Part shown: in pieces, positions 1 through 11,514 of the stretch
How positions within the stretch are numbered: the stretch's first letter is position 1
How the letters are laid out: the number at the start of each line of letters is the position of its first letter
NCBI GenBank assembly: GCA_944739405.2
Contig: OX123190.2
Coordinates: 58,609,805 to 58,673,804, forward strand
DNA: 64,000 nt
Origin: Euclidia mi
Lineage: Eukaryota > Arthropoda > Insecta > Lepidoptera > Erebidae
Direction of reading: 5' to 3'
The notes under the pieces: model-generated
Database searches by the model: none
What the model saw: only the letters and a program-made list of their open reading frames with translations
Told to the model about the DNA's origin: nothing
Program-made: the position numbers and the translations under genes

Positions 1-2114
1 GCACAATTTTCCAGTACCTAAATAATAAAAAAATATTTAAGAAAAATTTAATAGTCAATCTCATTTTCACACGACTACGGCAAAGACAAAAGGAGGATAA
101 AAAAGTATAAGTTTTATTCTCAGCCTCAATACTTATATATTCACTTGACACTGTATTATTTCTTGCAATCTAAGAATTTGGCATGCGAGTTTTGAACACC
201 TACGCTTAAATAATTATTTAGGTACTTAGGTTATTCGTAATGTAGACGATATTTGTTATTTGTCGAATGGAAACTATTGTACCTACAAACCTAAAAAACT
301 TATTAATATCCAAGAACAAGAGTGTAGGTACCTAAGTATACACCTATAGAGATTTCCATTAAAATTTTAAATTTGAAGGCACAGTGGTACGGGTAGATGA
401 CAGAAAATTCCTTCAGATTAATTCAAAAGACACGAGGACTCGTTGAAGTTAGTCTAAGTTAACAACTTCGAAGTAGTGATAATTTTATAGCGGCTGCGTG
501 TTAAAAAGACGTTCGCCGGGTTTGTATTTCCTCTGTCTACTTTCAATAAGTTGAGACTGTAGAGTCTCTTTAAGTAAGATTCTATTTACTAAGCTTCAGT
601 TTTGTAAATTACTTAACCATTCCCAATTCATAGATCTGTGAAATAAAGCAACAACTTAATGTTATTCACCAGATTCCGACAAGGCCTAATTGGAGCGAGC
701 GAAATTTTGCTCTCTTCACTAATTGCTTGCTAGGCACAAAACTAAACGTAGGAACTTACTCAACATTACAAAACTATTCAACCCGTAGTTATTCATTAGG
801 AACAATTTGTACAAGTAGAAAATTTCATTAACAACCTAAGAAACTTTATCTTGACTAAAATTAAGATCTTCCTTTTAACAGTCGATTAACATGCAAATTG
901 CATATTAATTTAAGCAAAATGAACGACCATTAAAAGGTAATATAAAGGATCAAAAGATCGTTTCACGGTGTATTACAGGTACCTTGAGAGTGATTAACTA
1001 GGGTTTTAAAACATCTCTGAAATGTCTGTGGAAACGAGGTAGATACTAGGTAATCTTACAGTAAAATTTTACCTTTAACGTAATTATTTTCGTAGGTTCT
1101 ATTGGTACCTTCTACGAAAATTTTGACTCCTCTGATTTTACTGAAGCAAATTTTCAAGCCTCATACAGTTGTTTGGGACTGTGTGAAAGGTTAAAGTGAA
1201 TTGTTAATTCGTGCATGTTTGAACTGCACGATACCGTGAAAGAGACAGTTCCGTTTTAGCTCGGTCAATAAACATCTATCTAAAAGCAATTTTCATTATT
1301 ACCAAGCGCAGCTTGAACAAAGGATTTTTTGTGGCTTTACTTTTTTTATAGCGCTCCATGCCAGAATCTAGACAAGAGAAAGCTTTTTTCTTACTTGGAC
1401 ATTTTTGTTAATGTTTGTTAAAGCGGCTATGTTATTGTGAAGGCATAACAAGAACATTTTATTTTTTGCTTCATAGTTTCATTGTAACAAGACAAGTTTC
1501 TCCGCCGCTGAAAAGTATAAAGATTTTCTGAAATACCGGAAAAATCCGATGTGAGGTGGGCTTGTGGGAAGTTGGAACGCAAGTAGGTAAATTGTGCACT
1601 TTTCACAGTGCCACTGCAAATATATGTGGTTACATCCATTTCACAATGTATTCAGCTCGGTTTTGTCTAGATTTTAGCTGACGTTTCATTCATCTGTCTT
1701 AAGATAAAAATATTTGGATCTGAACTACTTTAAATAATTGAAATAATTATAGGACATACAAATACCTAAGCATTTCAGGCATGTTTAATATTAGAGTTTT
1801 GCCCACAATTTCTTTACATTATACTGTACTGTGATTTGCATCTTCTATTTCATGAAAATGCCTTTTGCCTTCTACTGCATGTCTCACCTGACGAATTTGT
1901 AAGCTTTGGATTCAAAAGATGTGCCCGAGTGTTTTACTGATAGCTAAGTATCGATACAGTTAACTATCCAGGAGAATAAATTGTTAATCATTATTCATTA
2001 AGTACTCTCCGCGTCCGCTAGACGTAACTTCTGCTCCCTTGAGTCCAATTCTGCTCAACGTGGCATTTGACGTGACTTCTTTTACGTGCATTTTGTATGG
2101 AATCGTTTTTGAAT
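1..2114. other. AT-rich sequence, no gene seen
   Basis: I see no coding exon, RNA gene or recognisable repeat here. The only open frames are short and have no protein-like composition. An exon under about 40 codons could be missed by eye. Confidence 0.5.
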
Positions 2115-2126
2115 AACATCAAGACA
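2115..2126. repeat. Left target-site duplication of Penelope-like element
   Basis: The 12-mer AACATCAAGACA occurs here and again at 4373-4384, directly outside the paired Penelope-like copies. The length fits the variable, roughly 10-16 bp duplications known for Penelope-like elements, so the inverted pair looks like one insertion. Confidence 0.65.
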
Positions 2127-3080
2127 TAACTACTTTTAAACTACCACGATTTGTACACATATTAAAAATTATGTAACGGGTCTGAATCGTGTTAATAAAC
2201 GAAAAGAAAGATGAAATACCTTTCTATTTGTCCCGACGTTTCGGCATGGTTTACACCAGCCGTGGTCACGGGATGACTGATGTTCGTCAGCGCTGCCTCC
2301 GAGAAGTGCGGGTTTTGGAACCTACCCTCACTTGGTCTTCACAATTATTAACATTATTATGTTTGGAACTGTCGGTAATTCGACACACAACACTAATGGT
2401 ATCTTTACACTGGCGCGTAATATCACCTCGTCGGTGTCTACATTTGCTGATGACAGGATTCCAAGATGTAGATAAACGGTAACCATCCTCCCGGTTGAAA
2501 TTTGCGTGCTTTTTGATTTCAACCGCTTCCCGTGCTATTCTTGAAAAATAGTGACGGTCTGTGGAGAGAATCTGGGGCCGATGTAGCTTAATCCAGTGAT
2601 TGGATCCTGACTCCAACAAATGCTCAGCTATGGCCGACTTGGTGGTTTGTCGGTTTTTGACGGCCGTGATGTGTTCCTTAACTCGTTCGGCGATGGTCCT
2701 TTTTGTTTGCCCGATGTAGGAACTACCACAGCTGCAATCCACCTTGTACACGCCTGGTGTTTGAAAAGGGATGACATCCTTTGGAGTACGCAGGCAATTT
2801 GCTACTTTGGAGTACGGACTATATACAGTCTTAATGGAGTATTTTTGTAGTACTGTTCCAACTTTATCCGTTACTCCTTTTATGTAGGGTATGAACGCTG
2901 GCGCCCTGTTTACTTCAGTCAGTCTCGACCTTTTCCTTGAACCTCGCATATTGTGTTTGTAACCGTTTTGCTTGAGTACCTCCCGAACATGTGTGAGCTC
3001 ACTGTCTAAGTGTTCGGGGTCGCAAATGTCATATGCTCTGTTTGTCATTGAAGCAATAACGGATTGCACACGATATATAT
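2127..3080 (-). mobile_element. Penelope-like element, inverted upstream partial copy
   Basis: This stretch is the reverse complement of the 3' part of the copy at 3470-4372, with few differences. Its 3' end lies at the left. It is cut at its 5' side around 3070-3080, where the sequence switches directly into the plus-strand copy. At the outer end it has about 33 bp (2127-2159) that the right copy lacks. A short extension of about this size on one terminal repeat is known in the Penelope family, so this probably corresponds to an inverted pseudo-LTR. Confidence 0.75.
2287..3075 (-). pseudogene. Penelope-like C-terminal fragment with GIY-YIG endonuclease
   Basis: Read on the minus strand, an open frame covers the linker and the GIY-YIG endonuclease domain of a Penelope-like reverse transcriptase. 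The motif GVYKVDCSCGSSYIG followed by QTKR and EH is clear. The reverse transcriptase is absent because the copy is 5'-truncated. The open frame continues to 3183, but beyond about 3075 it is antisense to the neighbouring copy and not real coding sequence. It is non-autonomous, and there is no sign that it is expressed. Confidence 0.75.
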
Positions 3081-4372
3081 AACCACACAATATTACCTCC
3101 AGATTGACGGAGTGGCCATGGGTAGCCCTGTCGCACCAGTCATGGCCAACATCTGGATGGAACATTTTGAAGAAAGGATCCAACTACAAGCGTTCCACGT
3201 AAAGATATGGAAAAGATATGTCGATGACGTGTTCTGTATTATAAAGGGTAACAAACAGGTTGTAGAACAATTAGCAGATCACTTGAGCTCCATACACCCT
3301 AATATAAGTTTCACTTATGAAATGGAGACAGACAGATCGTTAGCCTTCCTCGATGTGAAGATCAAGGTGAGAGAAAATGGAAACCTGTCACACACTGTTT
3401 ACAGGAAGCCCACACACACGGACAGGTACTTACACACACATTCACATTATCACCCGCGACATTTGCAATCCGTTTTTGCTTCATTGACAAACAGAGCATA
3501 TGACATTTGCGACCCCGAACACTTAGATAGTGAGCTCACACATGTTCGGGAGGTACTCAAGCAAAACGGTTACAAACACAATATGCGAGGTTCAAGGAAA
3601 AGGTCGAGACTGACTGAAGTGAACAGAGCGCCAGCGTTCATGCCCTACATAAAAGGAGTAACGGATAAAGTTGGAACAGTACTACAAAAATACTCCATTA
3701 AGACTGTATATAGTCCGTACTCCAAAGTAGCAAATTGCCTGCGTACTCCAAGGGATGTCATCCCTTTTCAAACACCAGGCGTGTACAAGGTGGATTGCAG
3801 GTGTGGTAGTTCCTACATCGGGCAAACAAAAAGGACCATCGCCGAACGAGTTAAGGAACACGTCACGGCCGTCAAAAACCGACAAACCACCAAGTCGGCC
3901 ATAGCTGAGTATTTGTTGGAGTCAGGATCCAATCACTGGATTGAGCTACATCGGCCCCAGGTTCTCTCCACAGACCGTCACTATTTTTCAAGAATAGCAC
4001 GGGAAGCGGTTGAAATCAAAAAGCACGCAAATTTCAACCGGGAGGATGGTTACCGTTTATCTACATCTTGGAATCCTGTCATCAGCAAATGTAGACACCG
4101 ACGAGGTGATATTACGCGCCAGTGTAAAGATACCATTAGTGTTGTGTGTCGAAGTACCGACAGTTCCGAACATAATAATGTTAATAATTGTGAAGACCAA
4201 GTGAGGGTAGGTTCCAAAACCCGCACTTCTCGGAGGCAGCGCTGACGAACATCAGTCATCCCGTGACCACGGCTGGTGTAACCCATGCCGAAACGTCGGG
4301 ACAAATAGAAAGGTATTTCATCTTTCTTTTCGTTTATTAACACGATTCAGACCCATTACATAATTTTTAATA
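3081..4372 (+). mobile_element. Penelope-like element, 5'-truncated main copy
   Basis: A plus-strand Penelope-like retroelement starting inside the reverse transcriptase palm and running to its 3' end, next to the 12-bp duplication at 4373. With the inverted copy on its left it forms a palindrome-like pair with ~0.9-kb arms (2160-3069 and 3470-4372) around a unique spacer that carries the reverse transcriptase motifs. Confidence 0.8.
3085..4245 (+). pseudogene. Penelope-like RT (partial) plus GIY-YIG endonuclease
   Basis: The frame enters in the reverse transcriptase with GVAMGSP and then KRYVDD, the catalytic metal-binding motif. A linker follows, then the GIY-YIG nuclease ([21 protein letters not shown]), then a Cys/His/Arg-rich tail. 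In this family the reverse transcriptase is telomerase-like and the nuclease nicks the target. The fingers and N-terminal region are missing, so the protein cannot be functional alone. The frame is uninterrupted from its truncated start to the TGA at 4243, which suggests a fairly young insertion. The ATG at 3064 lies in the junction and is probably not the native start. Confidence 0.85.
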
Positions 4373-4384
4373 AACATCAAGACA
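4373..4384. repeat. Right target-site duplication of Penelope-like element
   Basis: Exact partner of the 12-mer at 2115-2126. Confidence 0.65.
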
Positions 4385-5864
4385 GACAGCACGTATAGCG
4401 GAATGATAAAGTGGTATCTTCGAAACTATGTGTTGTTTTACCTTGTTTTAAATATTTACTTACACAGGTGTTCATTACTTTCTACATTTGCGGTTGGATA
4501 GTGGTCTTGTTTGCGCGTCCAGTCCATGTCAACAGAGACTTAACCGCGCTTAACGCCGTTACCCCGGCTTAGTTCAGTCGCTTTTGATACCCATGTTTAG
4601 ATATGAAGATGTTTAAACGTTTTATTTATAATTGAAAATGGAGGTCAAACGGGGAGTTTTCTGTTTATATAAGGTTACTTTAAGGGACGTTTTTAGTTTT
4701 GGATTGTAAATGAAATGGTGAGTTGTTGTGATGTTTTGATAATGTTTGACGTACTTTGACTTCAGTAAGTCACCAAGTAGAATATTTTATTATTATCCAT
4801 GTAGGTAAAAAATATTATTAGATGAATCGCTTTTGGTTTCATTTACTAGTGGTGAAATTAGTTTCAAGTAGATATTTTATAATAACCTGGAGGTTAATTA
4901 CTGGGAATATATATAAGTATCTTGGTCGGAATGTGTAATAGTTTAAGACAAATTATACAGTAAAAGAATGTATGGCGATAGATTGCTACACTCTTCATAA
5001 ACCAGCCACTTGAAGAACAAAACCTAAAGGTATCTGTTTATATAAGGTCATGTTATTTTTGTGTTTAATAGCATTCGGTATGTTACATACGGTATGTCTC
5101 ATACGGTAATTTACATTTGGTCATAAGACAACAAGTTGATACATTTGAAGTGTGATCGAATTTTCTAATTAAAGGATCAAATGTATCCCAAAGTTACAAC
5201 ACACAGGGTAGCGTGACAATATAGCTCAGGATCTTAATTAGCCCCGAGCTACTGCTGAGCAATCATCATTAAACCTCATTTAAAACTACAAAGAGAAGGC
5301 TAACAACTCTCGTAATGGGAATAGGCAAAGAGAACGCAATTAAGCAGGTCCAGTCTGAGCAAGTTTGACCCTTGTGGTGTAACCCTTCGCGCCTCAAATA
5401 ATCACTGTTGAACTACTTACACACCACACATAACCTCAACTGTATCTAGCCGACACTAATTAAAGGTGGACTACAAATTGTAGAAATTCACAGACAAATT
5501 TACCTAAGTTGAACTTCCGTCTATACATATTATTCTATGGTTGAACTGCTGCCAACGACCACTACCGTGAAATTGGGTGACCGCAGTACAAAGTTATTTT
5601 GTTAACTTTTGTCAAAGTTGTCAGTTTTACAGGCCTGAGTTATTGCTACGAATGTGTCTTCTTAATTAGAACGGATGCTAGTTTTCACAACTGCTACATC
5701 TTAGTTACGGTGTGTTTAAATTGTGCTTTTGTTAACGTTAATGTAGGTGTGCATCCAAATTAACCCTACTGAATCTCCTTCACCCTATTTACAATAAAGA
5801 TCTACATATATTCTTGTTAAAATAAAACTAAACTTGAAATGCATAAATTTAGATACATATTTAA
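4385..5864. other. Intergenic, no gene seen
   Basis: AT-rich sequence with no convincing reading frame and no repeat family I recognise. Confidence 0.45.
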
Positions 5865-6059
5865 ATACATACATACATAGACTCACGCCTGTTTCCCGGA
5901 GGGGTAGGCAGAGACTACGGAACGCCATTAGCAACGATCCTGACATACCTCTCTTGCTTCATTCACTCCCTTCAAGTTTATCATGCAAGTTCTTCTGTTA
6001 AGGGTACTTCTGACCTGCCCTTTTTTTAGGATGTCTCCAATCTGGTCAGAGAACGTCCG

Positions 6060-6257
6060 TCAAGGTCTTCCCCTTTGTCCTCTTCCATTCACACTTGCCT
6101 TATATATCTTCTTTGTCAGTCTATTGACATCCATCCTCTCCATGTGCCCAAACCATCTTAATATGCCTTTCTCAATGCTTGTCACAACATCTTCTTTTAC
6201 CCACAACATTCTCTTATCACACAGTTCTTTACTCTGTCCGTCAAAGATACACCACAC
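6060..6257 (-). pseudogene. RTE-type C-terminal tail
   Basis: A minus-strand continuation in a new frame with the motif LRWFGHMERMD and then GRGQRGRP, the conserved tail downstream of the RTE reverse transcriptase. It belongs to the frame at 6505-7199; at least one frameshift separates them. Confidence 0.7.
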
Positions 6258-6504
6258 ATACTTCTTAGTGCTCTCACTTCTACAGCATTTATTCTATTAT
6301 ATATTTATTCTTTCAAATATCTTCTGCCATACCCAACTTTCACTGCCGTACATAAGGGTAGGCACTAATACCCATATATGCACAGCCAAACGTGCTTTTT
6401 TGGACACGTTTTGGCTATTCATAAACGCCTTCAGAGCTCCATTCACTCCATTACCTGCATTAACTCTTCTTTCAATATCTTCTTCATTCTTACCATCTCT
6501 TGTA

Positions 6505-7199
6505 TCACAACGTACCTAAGTATACAAACTCATTCACTTGCTCCACTCGTTGTCCATCGATCAAAACATGACAAGCCGTAACGCATTCCTCCTTTCCAAG
6601 AACCATAACTTTCGTTTTACTTACATTCACTTTCATTCCTTTCCTCTCTAGCGCACCTTGCATGATTGTTACCATCTCCTGCAATTCCTCCGCTGAAGAC
6701 GCAAGTATTACCTGATCATCAGCATAAAAGAGGCATTTGACAAGTAACCCATTCATCCTTAATCCGCAGTCACTATGTTTTAGATCTTGCAAACAACTGT
6801 CCATGAAGAGGTTAAACAGCCACGGTGACGCTACACATCCCTGTCTTACACCTGTTTCGATGGTAAACCAGTCAGTGTATGCCACGTTTATCCTCACACA
6901 AGCTCTAGAATCCTCATAAAGGGATTTCAGAGCTCGAATGAGGCTGCTGTCCACCCCATTCATTGACAGCACCGACCACATTTTATTCCTCACCACTATA
7001 TCGTAAGCCTTTTCCAAATCCACGAATGCGCAATAGACCTTTTGACCTTTGACCAAAAATTTTCGGCTATGCTTTGCAAGGGAAAAACCTGATCCGCACA
7101 TCCCATTGCCTTTTGGAATCCTGCTTGTACATCCCATATTTTCTTGTCAGTTACTTCCATAACTCTTTCAGTCCTGTACCTTTGCATACAATTTGCCAA
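6505..7199 (-). pseudogene. RTE-type reverse transcriptase core
   Basis: Minus-strand frames carry the usual order of reverse transcriptase motifs: an MEVTDKKIWDVQAGF-type block, then FVDLEKAYD (first catalytic Asp), GVRQGC, and YADDQVILASS (catalytic YADD). The first block lies in a different frame from the rest, with the shift at about 7040-7100, and the frame is lost again at about 6505. The catalytic residues survive but the gene is broken and lacks its endonuclease. The (TATG)n tail and the YADDQVILA context favour RTE; related clades are not fully excluded. Confidence 0.75.
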
Positions 7200-7205
7200 C
7201 AGTGC

Positions 7206-8077
7206 TGAGAAGGCTAATGCCTCTATCTATAGTTTTTGCAGTCTTGTTGCGAAATAATAATAATACACATAAACAATATTATTTTGACGAATGGCGAATG
7301 AGACACCACCTAACCATTCAACTACTTATTATCGTGTTCAATTTATTCATGTTTCGTCAACGTCATATTTTTCAGGCATTTTTAAATGAAAGGGATCTTA
7401 AAACTGGTTATAATTTCACAGCCCTGTTTACATTTTACCTGAGCATTTAATCGTGTTTTCTTATTCAACTATATGCATAGCTTTGTTTTACATAAATTAC
7501 CGAACTGCAGCACTCAAAACAACAGCCTTTTTCTTGAAATGAGAAACCTAGGGTGGCTCACCATACTTGCTAATTGCAGGGTACATGTAATGAGAATAAA
7601 TACATGATGGAGATGTATTTAGGAATGTTTCTGTTACTATCATAACAAGCTCTAGTCTAACATTAACCACTCTTTGTCATGCCACGCCAGCCACGTGATA
7701 GGCAAAATAAAAGTGATTAATAAAACAGGAAATATACTTATAATCTGTTTGTGTACAGAGGTAGGTTTCTTATTTCAGGATATTGGTCAAGTTAAAATTC
7801 GAAATTTTGCTCGTTTTCAAAAAAGGAGACCACTGCGGAGGTACCAGAAGTATACCTACCAAAGTAACCAGGTTATAAATCTCTTTTAACTGAGCTTTTG
7901 CTTTCGAAATTATATAATATGTAATGGATATTCCAGAGGGAACACAACAATTGAATATAATTGGTACTAAGCAATAATAATCAAATAAACAGCACAGATA
8001 ATTAAACGCACAAATCAATGTAACTAATATGTGTTGTTGATTACTGTAGCGATGGTAATCGTCAGCGAAATACGAAA
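7206..8077. other. Intergenic, no gene seen
   Basis: Short open frames occur on both strands, but none has a motif or a protein-like composition. Confidence 0.45.
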
Positions 8078-8215
8078 TCATCATCATCATCAGCCTATAT
8101 CAGTCCACTGCTGGACGTAGGCCTCTCGGTCTTCAGCTTTCCTCTTCCAATCCCTGCCCGCTGCCCTTCGAATATCATCGCCCCACCTAGCTACAGGACG
8201 CCCTGTAGCGAAAAA
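8078..8215 (-). mobile_element. LINE 3'-end fragment with (ATG)n tail
   Basis: On the minus strand the frame reads GRPVARWGDDIRRAAG, then AYVQQW and a stop, followed by an (ATG)n tail (CAT repeats at 8078-8092 on plus). This is the terminal tail of an RTE-like LINE, truncated to its last ~130 bp. It is a different subfamily from the copy at 5865-7205, whose tail is (TATG)n. Confidence 0.65.
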
Positions 8216-8392
8216 GCCCTGTGTAAAATACGAAATGATTTTCATTAATCCGTGCAAATAGTTTCCAATGTTTGTTAAATTATAAATGAAAATGAATTTT
8301 GTGACCCGGTGCGACATTGTTGTTGTTTTATTGGTGAATTTTAATAATTGTATTTATTTTTCAAAAGATAAATAATAATGGGAAACAAATGA

Positions 8393-8802
8393 AGCCGTGT
8401 GGTTGACGGCATAGAATACAAGTGTCACCACCCCCTATCTTCCCGTGGGTGTCGTAAGAGGCGACTAAGGGATAACACGATGCAAATACCATCTTTGCGT
8501 AGAGACGGAAAACTCGACATCAAACCCTATGCGACTGCCTCGTTGGTCTCGCGGCATAAATGTGCGCGTGGGATCGGGAGGTCCCGGGTTCGATTCCTGG
8601 GTCGAGCAGTGTTATTGGGTTTTTCTGTCACGAAATTCTCAGTAGCAGCACGGAGTCTGGAAATGTGCCCGGTACGGCAATAGGCTCGCCCCTTATTACG
8701 TGGGACTAAAGTATATCTAGCGAAAAGTGGGTGTAGAAATACACCTCTGCCTACCCCTTCGGGGATAAAAGGCGTGACGATATGTATGTGTATGTATGTA
8801 TG
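8393..8802 (+). mobile_element. tRNA-derived SINE with LINE-like flank and (ATGT)n tail
   Basis: From about 8531 the sequence begins TGCCTCGTTGGTCTCGCGGC (A-box-like) and 50 bases on reads GGTTCGATTCC (B box), the split RNA polymerase III promoter of a tRNA-derived SINE head. The body ends with GGGATAAAAGGCGTGACG and an (ATGT)n run at 8780-8802. The preceding 8393-8530 (GTGTGGTTGACGGC...GGCGACTAAGGGAT) resembles the 3' region of lepidopteran RTE-like repeats and may be a separate insertion. The head does not look like an intact tRNA gene. Confidence 0.7.
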
Positions 8803-9675
8803 TAAATAATAATGCTTCAAAAGTAATTAATATGATATTATGATTAAAACAACAAGGTGGCGTGTTTGTATTTACAGACTTATATTGCTGGGTTAACCTT
8901 ATCTTGGTAGCATCCATGACATTTTTTTTTAAAGTAATTAAAAAAAAAGTACACGGTCTTACTTTTAGTTCCTAAAACCTAAACTAGGCACACAACATTT
9001 TACTACTACCTTCAACCTAATCCAAAGATCTAACAAACCACGACAAATATTTTACGAAGCTTGCCTCAGCCGTGATTGATCCACCAATAAAATGGGCTCG
9101 ACGTAATAAATTCCGTGTCTTTTGACTTACATACTGTTTATACAATGGCGCCCGATACCGTTGGGAACCGTAGGACGGACATCGGTTCGGTTCCCTGATT
9201 TATGATTGCATATATCGAACATCATATGTTTATGTCCCCAGTTTATTCTAATGTAAGCGACGAAAGCTGTTAAAGTAATGTCATGTATAAAAGGAAGGTA
9301 TATTTTCTGAGAATATGTACTTACTGCATAAGTTAGGACCGTGTTTCTGAGTACTTTATTAATCTTGGATTAAATTTATTACGAGAATTGTCGCCAAGTT
9401 GGAAGTTTAATACGTAACAGTGGGCTCGGAAATGTTTACGTGACGTATTTGTAACTTCTGACAACATTGACAAAGATAAGATCAAATGGGGAGGATGGCT
9501 GAATAATACATTAGTAATTCTGGGTTCTTTTGTGAACTAAACTGTAGGTTCTTAGTCTGTGATAATATATGGCATGGAACAATAAATCCCTTTCTGATCA
9601 AAGGTTTTATTGCATTGAATGTCCATGAACATTGATATAATTATTGTGTTTTGTCGGTATCAGGGTGGTCAATTG
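8803..9675. other. Intergenic, no gene seen
   Basis: No coding frame or named repeat was recognised. Confidence 0.45.
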
Positions 9676-9905
9676 TTTGTCCTGTAGCCCCTTTTTAACC
9701 GACTTCAATAAAAAAAGGAGGAGGTTCTCGATTTGGCCGCTATATTATTTTTTTCGATGTATGTACACCGATTTCGCCGAGGTCTCTGAACCGATTTACG
9801 TGATTCCTTTTTTGTTTGATGCGGAATAGTTTCGGATTGGTCCCATAAAAATTTGATTCATTTAGGCCCAGTTTGGGCCCAGTAGTTTTTATTCTATGAG
9901 CATTT
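9676..9905 (+). repeat. Dispersed repeat, ACCGACTTC...AAAGGAGGAGGTTCTC family
   Basis: Contains ACCGACTTCAATAAAAAAAG, then GGAGGAGGTTCTCGATTTGG and CTCTGAACCGATTTACGTGA, a block often seen in lepidopteran genomes. The same terminus occurs inverted near 22985-23030 in this window, which supports a mobile family. I cannot assign a superfamily from sequence alone. Confidence 0.55.
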
Positions 9906-10499
9906 TTTTATTTACTTTCACATATCCCGATGAGTGAAATATATATATAATATTGTGACGGCCGGTGTCATGTCAAACTGTCATCACTACGGTTATCAAA
10001 GACTACTGTCGTCTACACGACAAACTGTCGGTCGTTACGGTCGTCAAACATAATAATTAGCAAAAAGGTTTGAAGACTATTTCATTATTAGGATAGTGAT
10101 ATTGATTATTCCTGTGGTCAGTAAATTGGATAGTATTATTATATTAGGAGTAGGTACGAATTATATTTAAATTATTTACATGTTCAATATTTCAAATTGG
10201 TCTAATACCGATAAAAACAGTTATCTTAATAAAATTAATCCTCCAATCTCAACTTCAGAATAAAGTTTTTTTTTCGGCGGTAGGCGCTTAAAACTATCAG
10301 ACGTGTCACAACAGCAAAAATGTAAATTTAATTTTAAAATTTCTGATTTAATCAAATTTTCCCTTATTTGAGTACTTAAATAAACATTAACTACCAGTAC
10401 TTACTGCGCTACACTCTAATGTAACATAAACACCACAAATAAAATACCACCTGCCAGCAAATCACACAATCACTTACATCAAGAATAACATTATACAAA
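9906..10499. other. Possible 5' part of the LINE at 10.5 kb, or unrelated
   Basis: Non-coding. A cluster of short inverted motifs (CTGTC/GACAG, GGTCG/CGTCA) lies at 9957-10050. It may be the 5' untranslated region of the downstream two-ORF LINE; the exact 5' end cannot be placed. Confidence 0.3.
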
Positions 10500-11321
10500 A
10501 TGTCTCAGCTTGAAAACATACAAGCAACTCAGAAGAGCTTAGAAGAATGCTTCGCACGTAGAATGGCTGATCTGGAGAGTCAAATCCAGTCTGCAGGACC
10601 AGCAAAGGACACAGTGGCTAAGGTGGCGGAGGAGTTCTGAACCTTCCGTGAACTTATGTTTAACATGCTTGGTCTCCTTCGAAGGCAAATTGAGGAGTGC
10701 TCAGGCATGCTTGATGATGGAGACTAGACATCGGCGAAAGGATCTTCTTTTCTTGGGAGTTGCTGAGGTGGACCGAGAAAACTGCAATGCCTTGATTATG
10801 GACATACTCAAAACAAAGCTGTCAATCAAGGATGTTGGTGATCACTGCTTAACAAACTGCCACAGGCTCGGAGCACCTAGTAAAGATCACGACAGGCCCA
10901 TCTTAGTGCGGTTTGCAAGCGTGGGTCTCAGGACTGCAGTGTGGAGGGTGAAGACAGCGCTGAAGGGCTCCAAGATCTCAGTGAAGGAGTTCCTCACTAG
11001 AGCCAGGCAGTCAATGTTTACCAGGGCCCGACAACATTTTGGCTTGCGCTCTTGCTGGACGCAGGACGGTACTGTCATCCTCAAGGTCCCGGACGGATCG
11101 CGCTTTAAGATCACTTCTCCTCATGAGTTGCAGCAACTGTTGGCAAAGCATCCGAAGGCCGCAGGAGATGCTACTGCAGACAAAACCGGCGCTGGCAATG
11201 CTAAGATTGCACGTAAGACCATTCCGACCATTTCCAGAGTCCATTCCGAGCTAAATTACAGTTCTATTTCGTGGCACAATTCTCATGTTTACCTATTTGT
11301 GTTAGTTTTAGTTAGTTAGTT
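10500..11321 (+). pseudogene. LINE ORF1 (nucleic-acid-binding protein), broken
   Basis: An ATG at 10500 opens a Glu/Gln-rich, coiled-coil-like start, interrupted by TGA at about 10638 and by a frameshift near 10725. From there the frame to 11319 carries the L1-ORF1-like core: LLFLGVAEV, NCHRLG, RPILVRF, then FTRARQHFG...DGTVILKV, typical of the RRM-like and C-terminal domains of insect LINE ORF1 proteins, which package the element's RNA. No zinc knuckle is seen. The family assignment rests on these spaced motifs. Confidence 0.7.
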
Positions 11322-11450
11322 AATCGTACTTAGCTATTCGTTTTGTGTCAGTCACCCAACATTTCCGAATTCTACAATATTTTTTTTGTTTATATTTTAT
11401 TACCCACATCATTCGAACGGACTTTTAAGACATTGACGTTTACTCTTTGC

Positions 11451-11463
11451 CAGAGAGGTTGAC

Positions 11464-11514
<51 letters not shown>

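Larger units (their letters stand above)
5865..7205 (-). mobile_element. RTE-type LINE, 5'-truncated
   Basis: A minus-strand non-LTR retrotransposon fragment. Its 3' end is at the left: a (CATA)n run at 5868-5880 read on plus, so the minus strand ends in (TATG)n, next to the GGCGTGAGTCTATG-type terminus common in lepidopteran RTE and SINE copies. The reverse transcriptase core and C-terminal tail are recognisable; the endonuclease half is missing. Confidence 0.75.

Noticed and set aside
5983..6519. 178-codon plus-strand frame rich in Leu/Ser/Phe
   Set aside because: It is antisense to the RTE reverse transcriptase tail.
8531..8610. Possible tRNA gene
   Set aside because: A and B boxes are present but the cloverleaf stems do not pair well and it continues into a SINE body with (ATGT)n tail.
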